NCBI GenBank assembly: GCA_016718825.1
Contig: JADKCL010000011.1
Location: 124,001 to 188,000, forward strand
Direction of reading: 5' to 3'
DNA from: Bacteroidota bacterium
Lineage (GTDB): Bacteria > Bacteroidota > Bacteroidia > J057 > JADKCL01
DNA: 64,000 nucleotides
Part shown: positions 49,658-57,615 of the stretch, piece after piece
Numbering within the stretch: the first letter of the stretch is position 1
How the letters are laid out: each line of letters begins with the position of its first letter
The notes under the pieces: model-generated
The model's input: the letters and a program-made list of their open reading frames with translations, nothing else
Database searches by the model: none
Told to the model about the DNA's origin: nothing
Made by a program: the position numbers and the translations under genes

Positions 49658-50599
49658 TCATCCGATTTCGCCTACACCACTTAATTCCCAGAGCGCATCC
49701 GCCATTCCGACGATTTCGGTGTGCATTTTGAGTTTGATTCGCCAGTCTTCGGGGATACCGCTGTAGCCATAAAACGCGCCTGCCAATTGGCCGTAAATCG
49801 CAGCGGTGGTGTCGGCATCGTCGCCAAGATTCGCGGCCAGCAGGCAACCATCCCGGAAGTTGTCGGATTTGTAAAATGCCCACAAGGCAGCCTCCATGGA
49901 CCGTACAACGTAACCCGTTCCCGCAATGTCCGGCGGATTGCGCTGCTTGAAGCTGCCTTGGGCCACACGGTCCACGGCATCGTCCAATTCGCCGACTTCC
50001 CAAACCTTGCCGAACGGTCGATAGCCCGTTGAGAGAATGGTCTCCTTGTCCAGCCCATGAAGTGCGGCAACAATCAATCCACCATAGTAGCGGTTGGAAT
50101 CGAGACAGGCGACAGTGCCGTGTGTGGTGAGGCTGCTTTCGGCTGACATCAAGGTCGCTTGGTCGGGTTCCGCTGCATAAAACATCGGAACTGGCGCGAG
50201 GCGCATCAAGCAACCGTTGCCTGCAGTGTACGGCTCACGCGAGCCCGCGACGGGATTGTTGGTTTGCTCGAATTGGTGCAAAGCTGTGCAAACCGTATTC
50301 CCGATATCAAAACAAGTTCCCGTGCTGCTGAGGTAGCCATGCCGGTACCAATTGGCATAACGGCCCATCTGATCCCGCAAGTTCATCGATTTGTGGGTGA
50401 TCAAACTATCCGCAAGGCAAAGCGCCATTGAAGTATCGTCTGTCCAATAGCCGGGTCGCAGGCCAAACGGTCCGCCGCCGACCATGTCGCTGATGGGCTC
50501 AAATGTGCCGGGCTTGCGGAATTCGAGGGTGGTGCCGACGGCGTCGCCGACTGCCAAGCCCACAAGGCATCCACGGAATCTGTCTTGGGTGGTGATCAT
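49658..50599 (-). CDS. ADP-ribosylglycohydrolase family protein
   Basis: 313 residues from the ATG at 50599 (MITTQDRFRGCLVGLAVGDAVGTTLEF); the open frame runs on to 50737, but the extra residues are not family-like. The metal-binding signature is GYWTDDTSMALCLADSL near the N-terminus and NLGDDADTTAAIYGQLAGAFYG near the C-terminus, giving the two Mg sites of the DraG/ARH fold. It should remove ADP-ribose from a protein, nucleic acid or small molecule. No ADP-ribosyltransferase gene is adjacent, so the substrate is unknown. Confidence 0.9.
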   Translation of the reverse strand: MITTQDRFRGCLVGLAVGDAVGTTLEFRKPGTFEPISDMVGGGPFGLRPGYWTDDTSMALCLADSLITHKSMNLRDQMGRYANWYRHGYLSSTGTCFDIGNTVCTALHQFEQTNNPVAGSREPYTAGNGCLMRLAPVPMFYAAEPDQATLMSAESSLTTHGTVACLDSNRYYGGLIVAALHGLDKETILSTGYRPFGKVWEVGELDDAVDRVAQGSFKQRNPPDIAGTGYVVRSMEAALWAFYKSDNFRDGCLLAANLGDDADTTAAIYGQLAGAFYGYSGIPEDWRIKLKMHTEIVGMADALWELSGVGEIG

Positions 50600-50759
50600 G
50601 TTACAAATTAACGGGTGGAATGGTTGCTCGCAAATTCGAAGGAAAGAACATTTACCACACGGCCGTTTTTCAGCTTTCGTGTTTATACGGCTACAATTGC
50701 GTGGAGTGCATGGCTTCTCTTTGGAGGAAATTCGCATTTGATTTCATAACTTTCATGCT

Positions 50760-52013
50760 ATGATTGCTACCGCATACACCTTTCGCATCTCGATCGACTG
50801 TCCGCATTGTCGTGCAGGCGTGCCTGTCAATGCTTTTACAAACGAGGTCCTTTGCAACAATTGTCTGAACGGAATTCCTTTGAGCCAAGAATGGTGGGAG
50901 TCCTGCTTGGACAATGATACCATTGAAGAGGCACTCACTTTCGAGCCGGGGAATGGCAACAGCTCGCAGCACCTGGGCGGGATGAACGAAAAAATCGAAT
51001 CCGGCAATCGACCCCCGCGTTGTCAAAAATGCAAAACCGACTTTCCGGAGGAGCTGATGAGAAAATCCGTGGACCAGGGCCACTTTGCCTGTCCGGGATG
51101 TCAGCAACGCATTCGGGTGCGCAAGGCAACGCCGTTGGTGCTATCCTTGATTCCCGAAGCAGGATTGTTGGTGCATGAAGACGAAACAGGTACAGGACTG
51201 GGCAAGGACGGGCATACCGCGACCGAGCCGGTACTTTTTGCCTGTCTCGCTTGTGGCGCCGGCCTCAAGGTCGATGGCAGTAGCCGCACGCCGGTCTGCG
51301 CGCATTGCAACAGCTCCAATTATCTTCCTGATCCCCTTTGGTTGAGATTACATCCTGCCGCCGTAAGCCATGCATTTTTTGTCACGCGAGGTTCAGAAGC
51401 CAAGCCGCTCAAGGTCACGGTGGGTAGCCTGCCCAGCTCCATGGACAGTGAAAAGGCGCTACGCATGCTCAAAGATCATAGTTTGGAGCCCCAAGTCCTC
51501 GACAGAATCTATGAACTCTGTGACGACGATGACGATGTGCATGAGGCCTTGGCCAAACATCCGCGCACGGGGACGTTGCTTTTGCTAAAACTGGCCGATT
51601 CAGACAGGTATTATCAGGTGCGTGCTGCAGTTGCCCGCCGCCAACCCTTGCCACATGCTGTTTTTGCGGTCTTGGCAACGGATTCTGACAGTGACGTCAA
51701 AGAAGCCCTCGTCAAACGCAGCGACCTTTTCAGTTTTTCCCAATCGGCGCTGGAGGATCTGCTGCGTGGAATGGATCTGGATGACCTTGGCAGAACCATC
51801 GATTCTCCCGGCTTTCCGGAATGGAAACTTTTTGAGCTCTCCGACAATTGTACACCCGAAGATGCTAGGCGTATTTTGCGGGCGCCGAATGTGAGCCTGC
51901 GTGTGCTGAAACGCCTCGGATCCAATCCCGAAAGCCGTCCCCTGATCAAGGAACACAAACAATACAAGGAATTGGGCTGGTGGATGAAACTCTTTTTCTT
52001 CGCCGGGAGTTAA
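50760..52013 (+). CDS. Multi-zinc-ribbon protein with C-terminal HEAT/leucine-rich-variant-like repeats
   Basis: 417 residues. Three Cys4 pairs are visible in the first half: CPHC ... CNNC (about 16-39), CQKC ... CPGC (about 91-118) and CLAC ... CAHC (about 162-184), each like a zinc ribbon. The second half has helical repeats such as LRMLKDHSLEPQVLDRIYELCDDDDDVHEALAKHPRTGTLLLLKLADSDRYYQVRAAVARR and LATDSDSDVKEALVKRS. These resemble the leucine-rich variant / HEAT type in which each unit samples neighbouring residues. No enzyme motif. No signal peptide, so cytoplasmic. Specific family not recognised. Confidence 0.7.
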   Translation: MIATAYTFRISIDCPHCRAGVPVNAFTNEVLCNNCLNGIPLSQEWWESCLDNDTIEEALTFEPGNGNSSQHLGGMNEKIESGNRPPRCQKCKTDFPEELMRKSVDQGHFACPGCQQRIRVRKATPLVLSLIPEAGLLVHEDETGTGLGKDGHTATEPVLFACLACGAGLKVDGSSRTPVCAHCNSSNYLPDPLWLRLHPAAVSHAFFVTRGSEAKPLKVTVGSLPSSMDSEKALRMLKDHSLEPQVLDRIYELCDDDDDVHEALAKHPRTGTLLLLKLADSDRYYQVRAAVARRQPLPHAVFAVLATDSDSDVKEALVKRSDLFSFSQSALEDLLRGMDLDDLGRTIDSPGFPEWKLFELSDNCTPEDARRILRAPNVSLRVLKRLGSNPESRPLIKEHKQYKELGWWMKLFFFAGS

Positions 52014-52037
52014 GCTTGTCGTAATGTGAATCCCTGA

Positions 52038-52385
52038 ATGCTTTTGAATATGTTACGTCATATCCGTTTGGCTTCCTTGCTCGCTATTTTGCTGGCGAAT
52101 GTACTTTTGGGCCGAATGCAAGCACAGAACTCACCGACAGCTTTGCACGTCGGCATCACGCAACAGCAAGCGCAGCCACGGCAGCTTGGAATCCCGACAA
52201 GGTTGTTTCCCCAGCATGTGATCCAAAATCCGCAGGGATTTTCTCCGCTTTGCCGGATGGAACTCCAAATCGAGCGCCAATCACCAGTCGGAGTTTGGTT
52301 TCGCATCGACGGGAACCGTTTGGGTTCCGTCGCAAATCCCGGCCTTGCCTCATTCAGACTCAAGTTTCCCATCGGTAGCCGCTAG
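52038..52385 (+). CDS. Small exported protein, unknown
   Basis: 115 residues, starting 24 bases after the zinc-ribbon gene. The N-terminus MLLNMLRHIRLASLLAILLANVLLGRMQAQ is a good signal peptide. The mature ~85 residues have no cysteine pairs or known motif (RFRLKFPIGSR-like end). The second ATG at 52050 is an equal start candidate. It may be an ORF without function; the leader is its main support. Confidence 0.5.
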   Translation: MLLNMLRHIRLASLLAILLANVLLGRMQAQNSPTALHVGITQQQAQPRQLGIPTRLFPQHVIQNPQGFSPLCRMELQIERQSPVGVWFRIDGNRLGSVANPGLASFRLKFPIGSR

Positions 52386-52530
52386 CGGATGTTAAGCCAA
52401 TGCGAATGAGTTGTTAAACTTCTACACCCGACCCAAAAGGGGTGGTATTTCCGGCTGAACGGGCTTAATTTCGCAAAAGAAAAGAAGGATGTGGGCTCCC
52501 CTCTCAACTCCCCACCTCCACAGAAGTTTG

Positions 52531-53379
52531 ATGTCACTCCAAAAACGAAATGTAGACCTTGTTGTCTTGTCAGACGTTCACCTTGGCACTCACGGGAGCC
52601 GGGCAGATGAGCTTTTGAAATACTTGAGGAGCATTTCACCCAAGCGGGTGATCTTGAATGGCGATATGATCGACATTTGGCAGTTCCGCAAACATTTCTG
52701 GCCACAAAACCATACCGCCATCATCCGCCACTTCATGCAATGGCTGCGTGAGGGTGTGCAAATCGACTACATCTGCGGCAACCACGACGAATTGATGCGC
52801 CGCTACCTCGGCTTCGAATTGGGCAAGTTCAGCATCGTCAACAATGTTGTGCTGGAACAAAACGGCAAAAAAGTCTGGGTGTTTCACGGTGATGTCTTTG
52901 ACAAATCCATGAACCACAAATGGGTAGCCAAATGGGGCGGTCGTTGGTATGACCGCAGCATTCGCCTGAACAAAATGCTCAACGCCTTGCTCGCCAAGTT
53001 TGGCGGACGTCCCCGGTACATTTCCAAGGCGCTCAAGGATTGGGTCAAGGGATTGGTGAAGAAAAAGCACAATTGGGAGGAAATTGCCGCCAATGCCGCG
53101 ATCGCCAAAGGCTTTGACATGGTCATGGTCGGCCACATCCACAAACCTGAAATGCGGGAAATCACCACCGACAAAGGCAGCGTGCTGTACCTCAACAGTG
53201 GCGATTGGATGGAAAACCTCACGAGTCTGGAATACCACGACGGTCGTTGGACCCTGTTCAAATACCAAGAAGAGGCTTTTGCTGCTGTTCCGGAAGTCGC
53301 GCCTGCAATGGAGCCCGACCTCACCGACGAATTGACTTTTGCCTTGATGTTGCAGGAGTTTGGGATGCAGGCAGGCTGA
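52531..53379 (+). CDS. Metallophosphoesterase, LpxH-like UDP-2,3-diacylglucosamine hydrolase
   Basis: 282 residues from the ATG at 52531 (MSLQKRNVDLVVLSDVHLG). The calcineurin-type metal ligands are in order: LSDVHLG, ILNGDMIDIWQF, YICGNHDELM, VFHGDVFD and MVGHIHKPEM. The Trp/Phe-rich WQFRKHFWP after the second motif and the long helical insertion (KWVAKWGGRWYDRSI) resemble the LpxH group of lipid A synthesis; Bacteroidota use enzymes of this kind. A different phosphodiester substrate is possible. Confidence 0.82.
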   Translation: MSLQKRNVDLVVLSDVHLGTHGSRADELLKYLRSISPKRVILNGDMIDIWQFRKHFWPQNHTAIIRHFMQWLREGVQIDYICGNHDELMRRYLGFELGKFSIVNNVVLEQNGKKVWVFHGDVFDKSMNHKWVAKWGGRWYDRSIRLNKMLNALLAKFGGRPRYISKALKDWVKGLVKKKHNWEEIAANAAIAKGFDMVMVGHIHKPEMREITTDKGSVLYLNSGDWMENLTSLEYHDGRWTLFKYQEEAFAAVPEVAPAMEPDLTDELTFALMLQEFGMQAG

Positions 53380-53797
53380 CCTCAAGAAATTTGGAAGGAA
53401 AAGGGGGAGAAAGAGGGAAGGAAGGAAAGGAAAGAGAGGGGGAAAAAGGGAAAATTTGGTTTAGGTTTGGGGGAAGGAAAAATGGGAGAGGGGAGGGAGA
53501 AAAGGAAAAAACGGGGAGGGGGGGGGGAGGAAATAAAAAGAAGGAAAGGGAAAAAAAAAAGGGAAAAAAAAATTTTTTTGGTTTGGAAAAAGGGGTGTGA
53601 GAAGGAAGGAGGAGGTTGGTGGGGAAAGGGTCCGGGGAAAAAAAGGGGAAATTGAAAAAGGGGGGGGGGGGGGGGAAAGAGGGGGAAAGAGAAAGAAAAA
53701 AAAAAAAGAAGGCGGAAAGAAAAAAGGGCGGGGGGAAAAAAAAAATACGGGGGAAATTTTGGGAAGGGTGGAATTTAAAAAAAAAAAACTTCACCCT
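53380..53797. repeat. Homopurine (A/G) low-complexity tract between convergent genes
   Basis: From about 53389 to 53788 the plus strand is almost only A and G. There are single T runs (for example 53572-53579) and only a handful of C in roughly 400 bases. G runs reach 16 (53660-53675) and 10 (53518-53527). Open frames on both strands here are only strings of Gly/Lys/Arg/Glu or Phe/Pro/Ser and are not genes. No known repeat family. It fills the whole 418-bp gap between two stop codons. It could be a genuine triplex/G-quadruplex-forming tract or a base-calling or assembly artefact. Confidence 0.9.
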
Positions 53798-54829
53798 TCA
53801 CTCCTTCGCCTTCCGCGTTTTCCGCCAGTACCCGTCCTTGTAAAAGTCCCTTTCGATCAGGATGCCGTTTTCGTTGTAGATGTTTACCCAGCCTTCGCCG
53901 TTTTGGAATCCTCCGACGTCCAGTGGGTTGCCTTCCTTGCTTTGGGAGAATGAGACTTCGACTAATCGGCCATTGTCATACACCATTTCCGTCCATTGGC
54001 GGCCGTTGCGGTGGAATACCTTGGCGATGCCGTGTTGTTGATCTTCTTCGAACGGGACTATGCTCTCCAATTTGCCATTCTCGTAGAAGCTGCTGTCGAC
54101 CCCGACCTTTTTGTCCCGTGACCAATGCGCGATCTTGTGTGGCTGATGGTTTGAATAAAAGGTGCGATAGGTTCCGTCAAGGCTGTCCATAAAATAGTAG
54201 CAAGCAAGTTCCAATGAACCATCGGGGAAATAGCTTTGGTAACTTCCATTCAAGCGTCCGTCCACGACAGAAGCACGAGCGCGAAACTTTCCGTCCCGGT
54301 AAAAATCCTCGGTTTTGCCTTGCATTTTCCCTTGGATGAATGTGCGCTTGCTCAACAATTGGCCGGTGTCAAAGTAGTAGCGGGCCGGACCATGGCTTAC
54401 AAAGCCTTCCTTTTTGTCGATGTAACCAAACACGATTTCCGAAACAGTGCGATTGCTGTGATAGCGCAGTAAAATCCGCACATGGTCGCCGTAGAGTTCG
54501 CGGTTTTCAGAAATGCGGGTGCCTTTGGCGCGCCAGTCCTTTTGCATGTCCCATTCCAGAGATCCTACCCGGATGGTGTCGCCGTACAGCAGGATCGTGT
54601 CTTGGGCTAGGGCGAAATGAATCTGGAATAAGAAAGCTGTGAAAATTAGGCCACGAAGGCACGAAGACACAAAGGTGGTAATAGTGAAATTAGTTTCGCC
54701 ACGAAGGCACGAAGACACAAAGGATAGGGTTGCTTGCTTGGTTTTGCCACCAAGGCACCAAGGCACCAAGACCAGTGTTCTTGACTTCGTGTCTTTGTGT
54801 CTTTGTGGCAAATGAAACAGCCCCATCAT
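53798..54829 (-). CDS. MORN/YwqK-type repeat protein with repeat-derived N-terminal extension
   Basis: From residue about 90 on, the product is a chain of MORN_2/YwqK-like units: HGPARYYFDTGQLLSKRTFIQGKMQGKTEDFYRDGKFRARASVVDGRLNGSYQSYFPDGSLEL, KKVGVDSSFYENGKLESIVPFEEDQQHGIAKVFHRNGRQWTEMVYDNGRLVE and FQNGEGWVNIYNENG. A hydrophobic export signal LIFTAFLFQIHFALAQ lies before them. The start is uncertain. An ATG at 54829 overlaps the upstream stop as TGATG, but the next ~53 codons are encoded by short repeats; a GTG at 54670, inside a repeat, would give a normal signal peptide. Genes of this type often act as surface or outer-membrane proteins, and some are labelled antitoxins without proof. It is the last gene of the KdsC-like operon. 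Confidence 0.72.
   Translation of the reverse strand: MMGLFHLPQRHKDTKSRTLVLVPWCLGGKTKQATLSFVSSCLRGETNFTITTFVSSCLRGLIFTAFLFQIHFALAQDTILLYGDTIRVGSLEWDMQKDWRAKGTRISENRELYGDHVRILLRYHSNRTVSEIVFGYIDKKEGFVSHGPARYYFDTGQLLSKRTFIQGKMQGKTEDFYRDGKFRARASVVDGRLNGSYQSYFPDGSLELACYYFMDSLDGTYRTFYSNHQPHKIAHWSRDKKVGVDSSFYENGKLESIVPFEEDQQHGIAKVFHRNGRQWTEMVYDNGRLVEVSFSQSKEGNPLDVGGFQNGEGWVNIYNENGILIERDFYKDGYWRKTRKAKE
54651..54810. repeat. Short degenerate repeats (about 24 bp, four copies, one inverted)
   Basis: Near-identical copies at 54651-54675 and 54699-54723 (48-bp spacing), with core ACGAAGGCACGAAGACACAA. A diverged third copy is at 54747-54770 (CCACCAAGGCACC type). An inverted fourth is at 54785-54810 (CTTCGTGTCTTTGTGTC). 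Such AAGGCACG/AAGACAC words recur widely between genes in some environmental Bacteroidota. Here three of them are read in frame (SCLRG) by the MORN-type gene. Confidence 0.85.
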
Positions 54830-55521
54830 CAATCCACCTCAATCCCCAGATGCTCCTCGATGAATTCGCGGACGCAGCCTTGACCGCCGGGAAGGTTCAG
54901 AATGATGTCGACCGATTCGCGGTTTTTGGTGGCGGCGTCGGCTGGGCAGGCGGTGAGTCCGGCCTTGGCGATCACCCCGAGGTCATTGGCGTCGTCACCG
55001 ATGTAGGCGACCTGAGCGTAGCTGAGTTTGGACGCGGCAAGCCATTCCTCCAAAATGATGGTTTTGGCGGTGCGCCCGACAAACCAACGTTTGATGCCAA
55101 GGCGCTCTGCGCGGGCCTCGACGGCGACCGAATGTTGACCTCCACTGAGGAAGGCGACTTCGATTCCGCATTTCTGGGCGGTCATAATGCCCCGCCCATC
55201 GCGGGCATGGAATTTTTTGATTTCGTCGCCCTTTTCCGTGAGGTAGATGCCGCCATCAGTCAGCACCCCGTCGACGTCCAATACCAGCAGCTTGATGTCT
55301 GCAGCCTTGGCGCGGTTGGTCAGGTCGCGCTTTAGGAATCGGTCCACGCTCACCTGAAACGTAGCAGCCAATGTGAGCAATTGCTGCAAATCCGGTTCGG
55401 CCGTGCCCTCCATCCATTGCTGCAATTCAGCTGGAGTGCAATTGAGCTTGGGTGCAATGACGTGGCGATCCAGGCCCTTTTGCGCAAACAGAAATTTGAG
55501 ATTATCGACGAATGGCTGCAT
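54829..55521 (-). CDS. HTH-fused KdsC-like HAD phosphatase
   Basis: 230 residues. Residues 5-65 form an XRE-like helix-turn-helix (LKFLFAQKGLDRHVIAPKLNCTPAELQQWMEGTAEPDLQQLLTLA is the helical core). Residues 75-228 are a KdsC/YrbI-type HAD domain: LLVLDVDGVLTDGG (nucleophile D82), VAFLSGGQHSVAVEARAERLGI, and IGDDANDLGVIAKAGLTACPADA. KdsC removes phosphate from Kdo-8-phosphate; relatives act on N-acylneuraminate-9-phosphate and similar acids. No cap domain, as in that family. It starts 3 bases after the DAHP-synthase-type gene and overlaps the MORN gene start, so it is in an operon. The HTH is unusual in this enzyme class. Confidence 0.85.
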   Translation of the reverse strand: MQPFVDNLKFLFAQKGLDRHVIAPKLNCTPAELQQWMEGTAEPDLQQLLTLAATFQVSVDRFLKRDLTNRAKAADIKLLVLDVDGVLTDGGIYLTEKGDEIKKFHARDGRGIMTAQKCGIEVAFLSGGQHSVAVEARAERLGIKRWFVGRTAKTIILEEWLAASKLSYAQVAYIGDDANDLGVIAKAGLTACPADAATKNRESVDIILNLPGGQGCVREFIEEHLGIEVD

Positions 55522-55524
55522 GGA

Positions 55525-56526
55525 TCAGATCATTTGGCGACCTACCGCGGCCGCGATCGGATGCAAGCTTTGCATCAATGCCCGGAACTGCGGATGGTCA
55601 AGCTGCTGACTTGCATCGCTCTTTGCAACCTTGGGATTCGGATGGGATTCGATGAGCAACCCGTCCACGCCCATGGCGGTGCAGGCGCGTGCGAGGTCGG
55701 CCACACCGTAGGCATAGCCCATGGCATGACTTGGATCCAAGATCACGGGCAGATTGGTGTATTCCTTGAGGTAGGCCACCCCGCAAAGGTCGAGGGTGAA
55801 CCTTGTCTTGGTCTCAAACGTGCGGATGCCGCGTTCGCAGAGCACGACGTTGCTGTTGCCACCGGAGAGCAGGAATTCGGCGGCTTGGACAAATTCTTGC
55901 AAGGTGGATCCAAAGCCGCGCTTGAGCAAGACTGGCTTGCCTGCCGTTGCGCAACGCCGCAGGATGCCTTGGTCATACATGGCCTTGGCGCCGATTTGGA
56001 TCACGTCTGCGAATGCAATCACGTCTTCGACATGGGTCGCATCACGCACCTCGGTGATGACCTTCAGCCCGTATTTTTCGCGCATTTTGTCCAGCAGGCG
56101 CAAGCCCTCAATGCCCATTCCCTGGAAACTGTAGGGCGAAGTCCGTGGCTTGTAGGCACCCGCGCGCAGCATTTTCACGCCGAGTTCGACGCAAAGCTGG
56201 GCACAGACTTCGATTTGCTCCAAGGATTCAACGCTGCAGGGGCCGGTGATCATCATCGTATTGCCGGTTTTCCCGCCGATGGCGAGGTTGGAATCGATCT
56301 GAACCGTACGGGTTTCCGGCATGTATTTGCGGCTCGCAAGCTGGATGTCACTGTCCATGACCCAAGTGGATTCGATCAGGCGGTCATCGATTCCTTCCAA
56401 TGAATTGTCTTTTGCACCCGTGACGAGCACAAAACGGTCGCCGTCACGAAAATAAAGCGCACGAATTTGTTCTGAAATCTGGGCTGCCTGCGTTTCTGTT
56501 GCAGCTGGCGTAAGGTGAACGATCAT
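55525..56526 (-). CDS. aroF: 3-deoxy-7-phosphoheptulonate (DAHP) synthase, class I-beta type
   Basis: 333 residues. The N-terminal ~75 residues form the ferredoxin-like regulatory domain of this class. The barrel has ITGPCSVES (93-101), LRAGAYKPRTSPYSFQGMG (120-138), ITEVRDATHVEDV, LQIGAKAMYDQGIL-like text, KPVLLKRGFGSTLQEFVQAAEFLLSGGN, VLCERGIRTFETKTRFTLDL and VILDPSHAMGY. These separate it from KdsA, whose DKANRSS motif is absent. It joins PEP and erythrose-4-phosphate as the first step of aromatic synthesis. It overlaps the upstream RPE/CBS gene by ATGA and precedes a KdsC-like phosphatase, an unusual setting that leaves room for a variant sugar phosphate. Confidence 0.88.
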   Translation of the reverse strand: MIVHLTPAATETQAAQISEQIRALYFRDGDRFVLVTGAKDNSLEGIDDRLIESTWVMDSDIQLASRKYMPETRTVQIDSNLAIGGKTGNTMMITGPCSVESLEQIEVCAQLCVELGVKMLRAGAYKPRTSPYSFQGMGIEGLRLLDKMREKYGLKVITEVRDATHVEDVIAFADVIQIGAKAMYDQGILRRCATAGKPVLLKRGFGSTLQEFVQAAEFLLSGGNSNVVLCERGIRTFETKTRFTLDLCGVAYLKEYTNLPVILDPSHAMGYAYGVADLARACTAMGVDGLLIESHPNPKVAKSDASQQLDHPQFRALMQSLHPIAAAVGRQMI

Positions 56527-57531
56527 AATTCTCCGAGAATGAGGTTATTGAAATTGACGGCGCCGACCAATCGGTGATCAGCGGCGATAACCGGCATGAA
56601 TTGCACGAGAAAAGGAAAGCTTTTGACCTTTTGCAGCATTTCGCTGATGGTGGCGTCGGCTTCGATGAATTTGGGTTGTCGATTTACAAGCGCGAATGGA
56701 TCAAGGGGAAGGTTGTCACGCAGGTGGCGGATCATTCCCCGTCGCACGTCGGCATTGGTGACCAAGCCCGCGAGACGGCCATCGGCATCGGTGAGCAGGC
56801 AGTAGCCCATGGCATGGGTTTCGATGGTCTGCAAAACTTGAAGTGCATCGAGGCCGGCAATGGGCAGGATCGGCAATTCGTCGAGGCCGTGCATGACGTC
56901 GCGTACAAGCAGGTGATTGCGGTCTTTTTGGACGAGCAACTTCAAATAGGCGACGGCGACACTGTCGGCATTGACCAAGAAATGAGCCCGAAACGGAGCA
57001 GAAAACGCCAAGGTTCCGGAGGACAAACGAAATTTCGGCATTGACGCCGCCGTCGACGTGGATGCGCTTTCCCGGAAAGTCATGCCGGAACCGACGGATT
57101 TTCTGAAAATTGGCCGCATCAAATTTGCCCCCGCTTTGTCCAGGCGTGGTGGTCATGAAAAGAATGAAGGCGCATTGGGCGGCGAATACAGTGAATACCG
57201 AAGTTGGTGTCGGCGTCACGATGGCCAAGCCCCATTCGCAACCAAGATCGGGCAAATCGAGGACGCGGTCTGCGATCTGCTCAAATTGCAAGGTGACAAA
57301 CTCGACCTTGTGACGGACGATCATGTCGTAAAATTTCTCGGGTTCGTTGCTGATGATGTGCAGGTCAATGGGCAACTTGCTGATCGCCCTCGTGCGGGCG
57401 ATGGCATCCTCCACGCCGAGGTCGTCGTTGCAATCGACATGCACAAAGTCCACGCCAATGGCTTCCAACTCGGTCACCAAGGTCTCCAGGGACCTGTCTT
57501 TACTGGAATAAATCGATGCTGAAATCTTCAT
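56523..57531 (-). CDS. RPE-like (beta/alpha)8 barrel fused to CBS domains, interrupted by a one-base frameshift
   Basis: The 5' frame (ATG at 57531) is related to ribulose-phosphate 3-epimerase: KISASIYSSKDRSLETLVTELEAIGVDFVHVDCNDDLGVEDA, DLHIISNEPEKFYDMI, MTTTPGQSGGKFDAANFQKI and IHVDGGVNAEISF. Near 56976-56984 it loses frame; the second frame continues as NADSVAVAYLKLL and then two CBS motifs (LLVRDVMHGLDELPILPI ... GYCLLTDADGRLAGLVTNADVRRGMI ... ADHRLVGAVNFNNLILGEL). Total length 1009 bases is 3n+1, so one extra base (probably in AAA at 56980-56982) explains it. Restored, the protein would be about 335 residues. CBS pairs bind adenosyl ligands and also occur in KdsD. The catalytic His/Asp set of true RPE is only partly kept (HxDCND), so the reaction is uncertain. 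Confidence 0.75.
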
Positions 57532-57615
57532 TCGCCGGCAAACTCACCCAAAAACCTGCCCAATTTAGGCATTTTTTTGGGGAAGGACTTAGATTCCAAT
57601 ACTTCGGCGAACAGA

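Noticed and set aside
53321..53794. Open frames in the homopurine tract (plus and minus)
   Set aside because: They encode only homopolymer-like Gly/Lys/Glu or Phe/Pro/Ser strings, with no domain.
54651..54810. CRISPR-like repeats at 48-bp spacing
   Set aside because: Only two good copies, one inverted copy and no cas genes; they resemble dispersed intergenic words.
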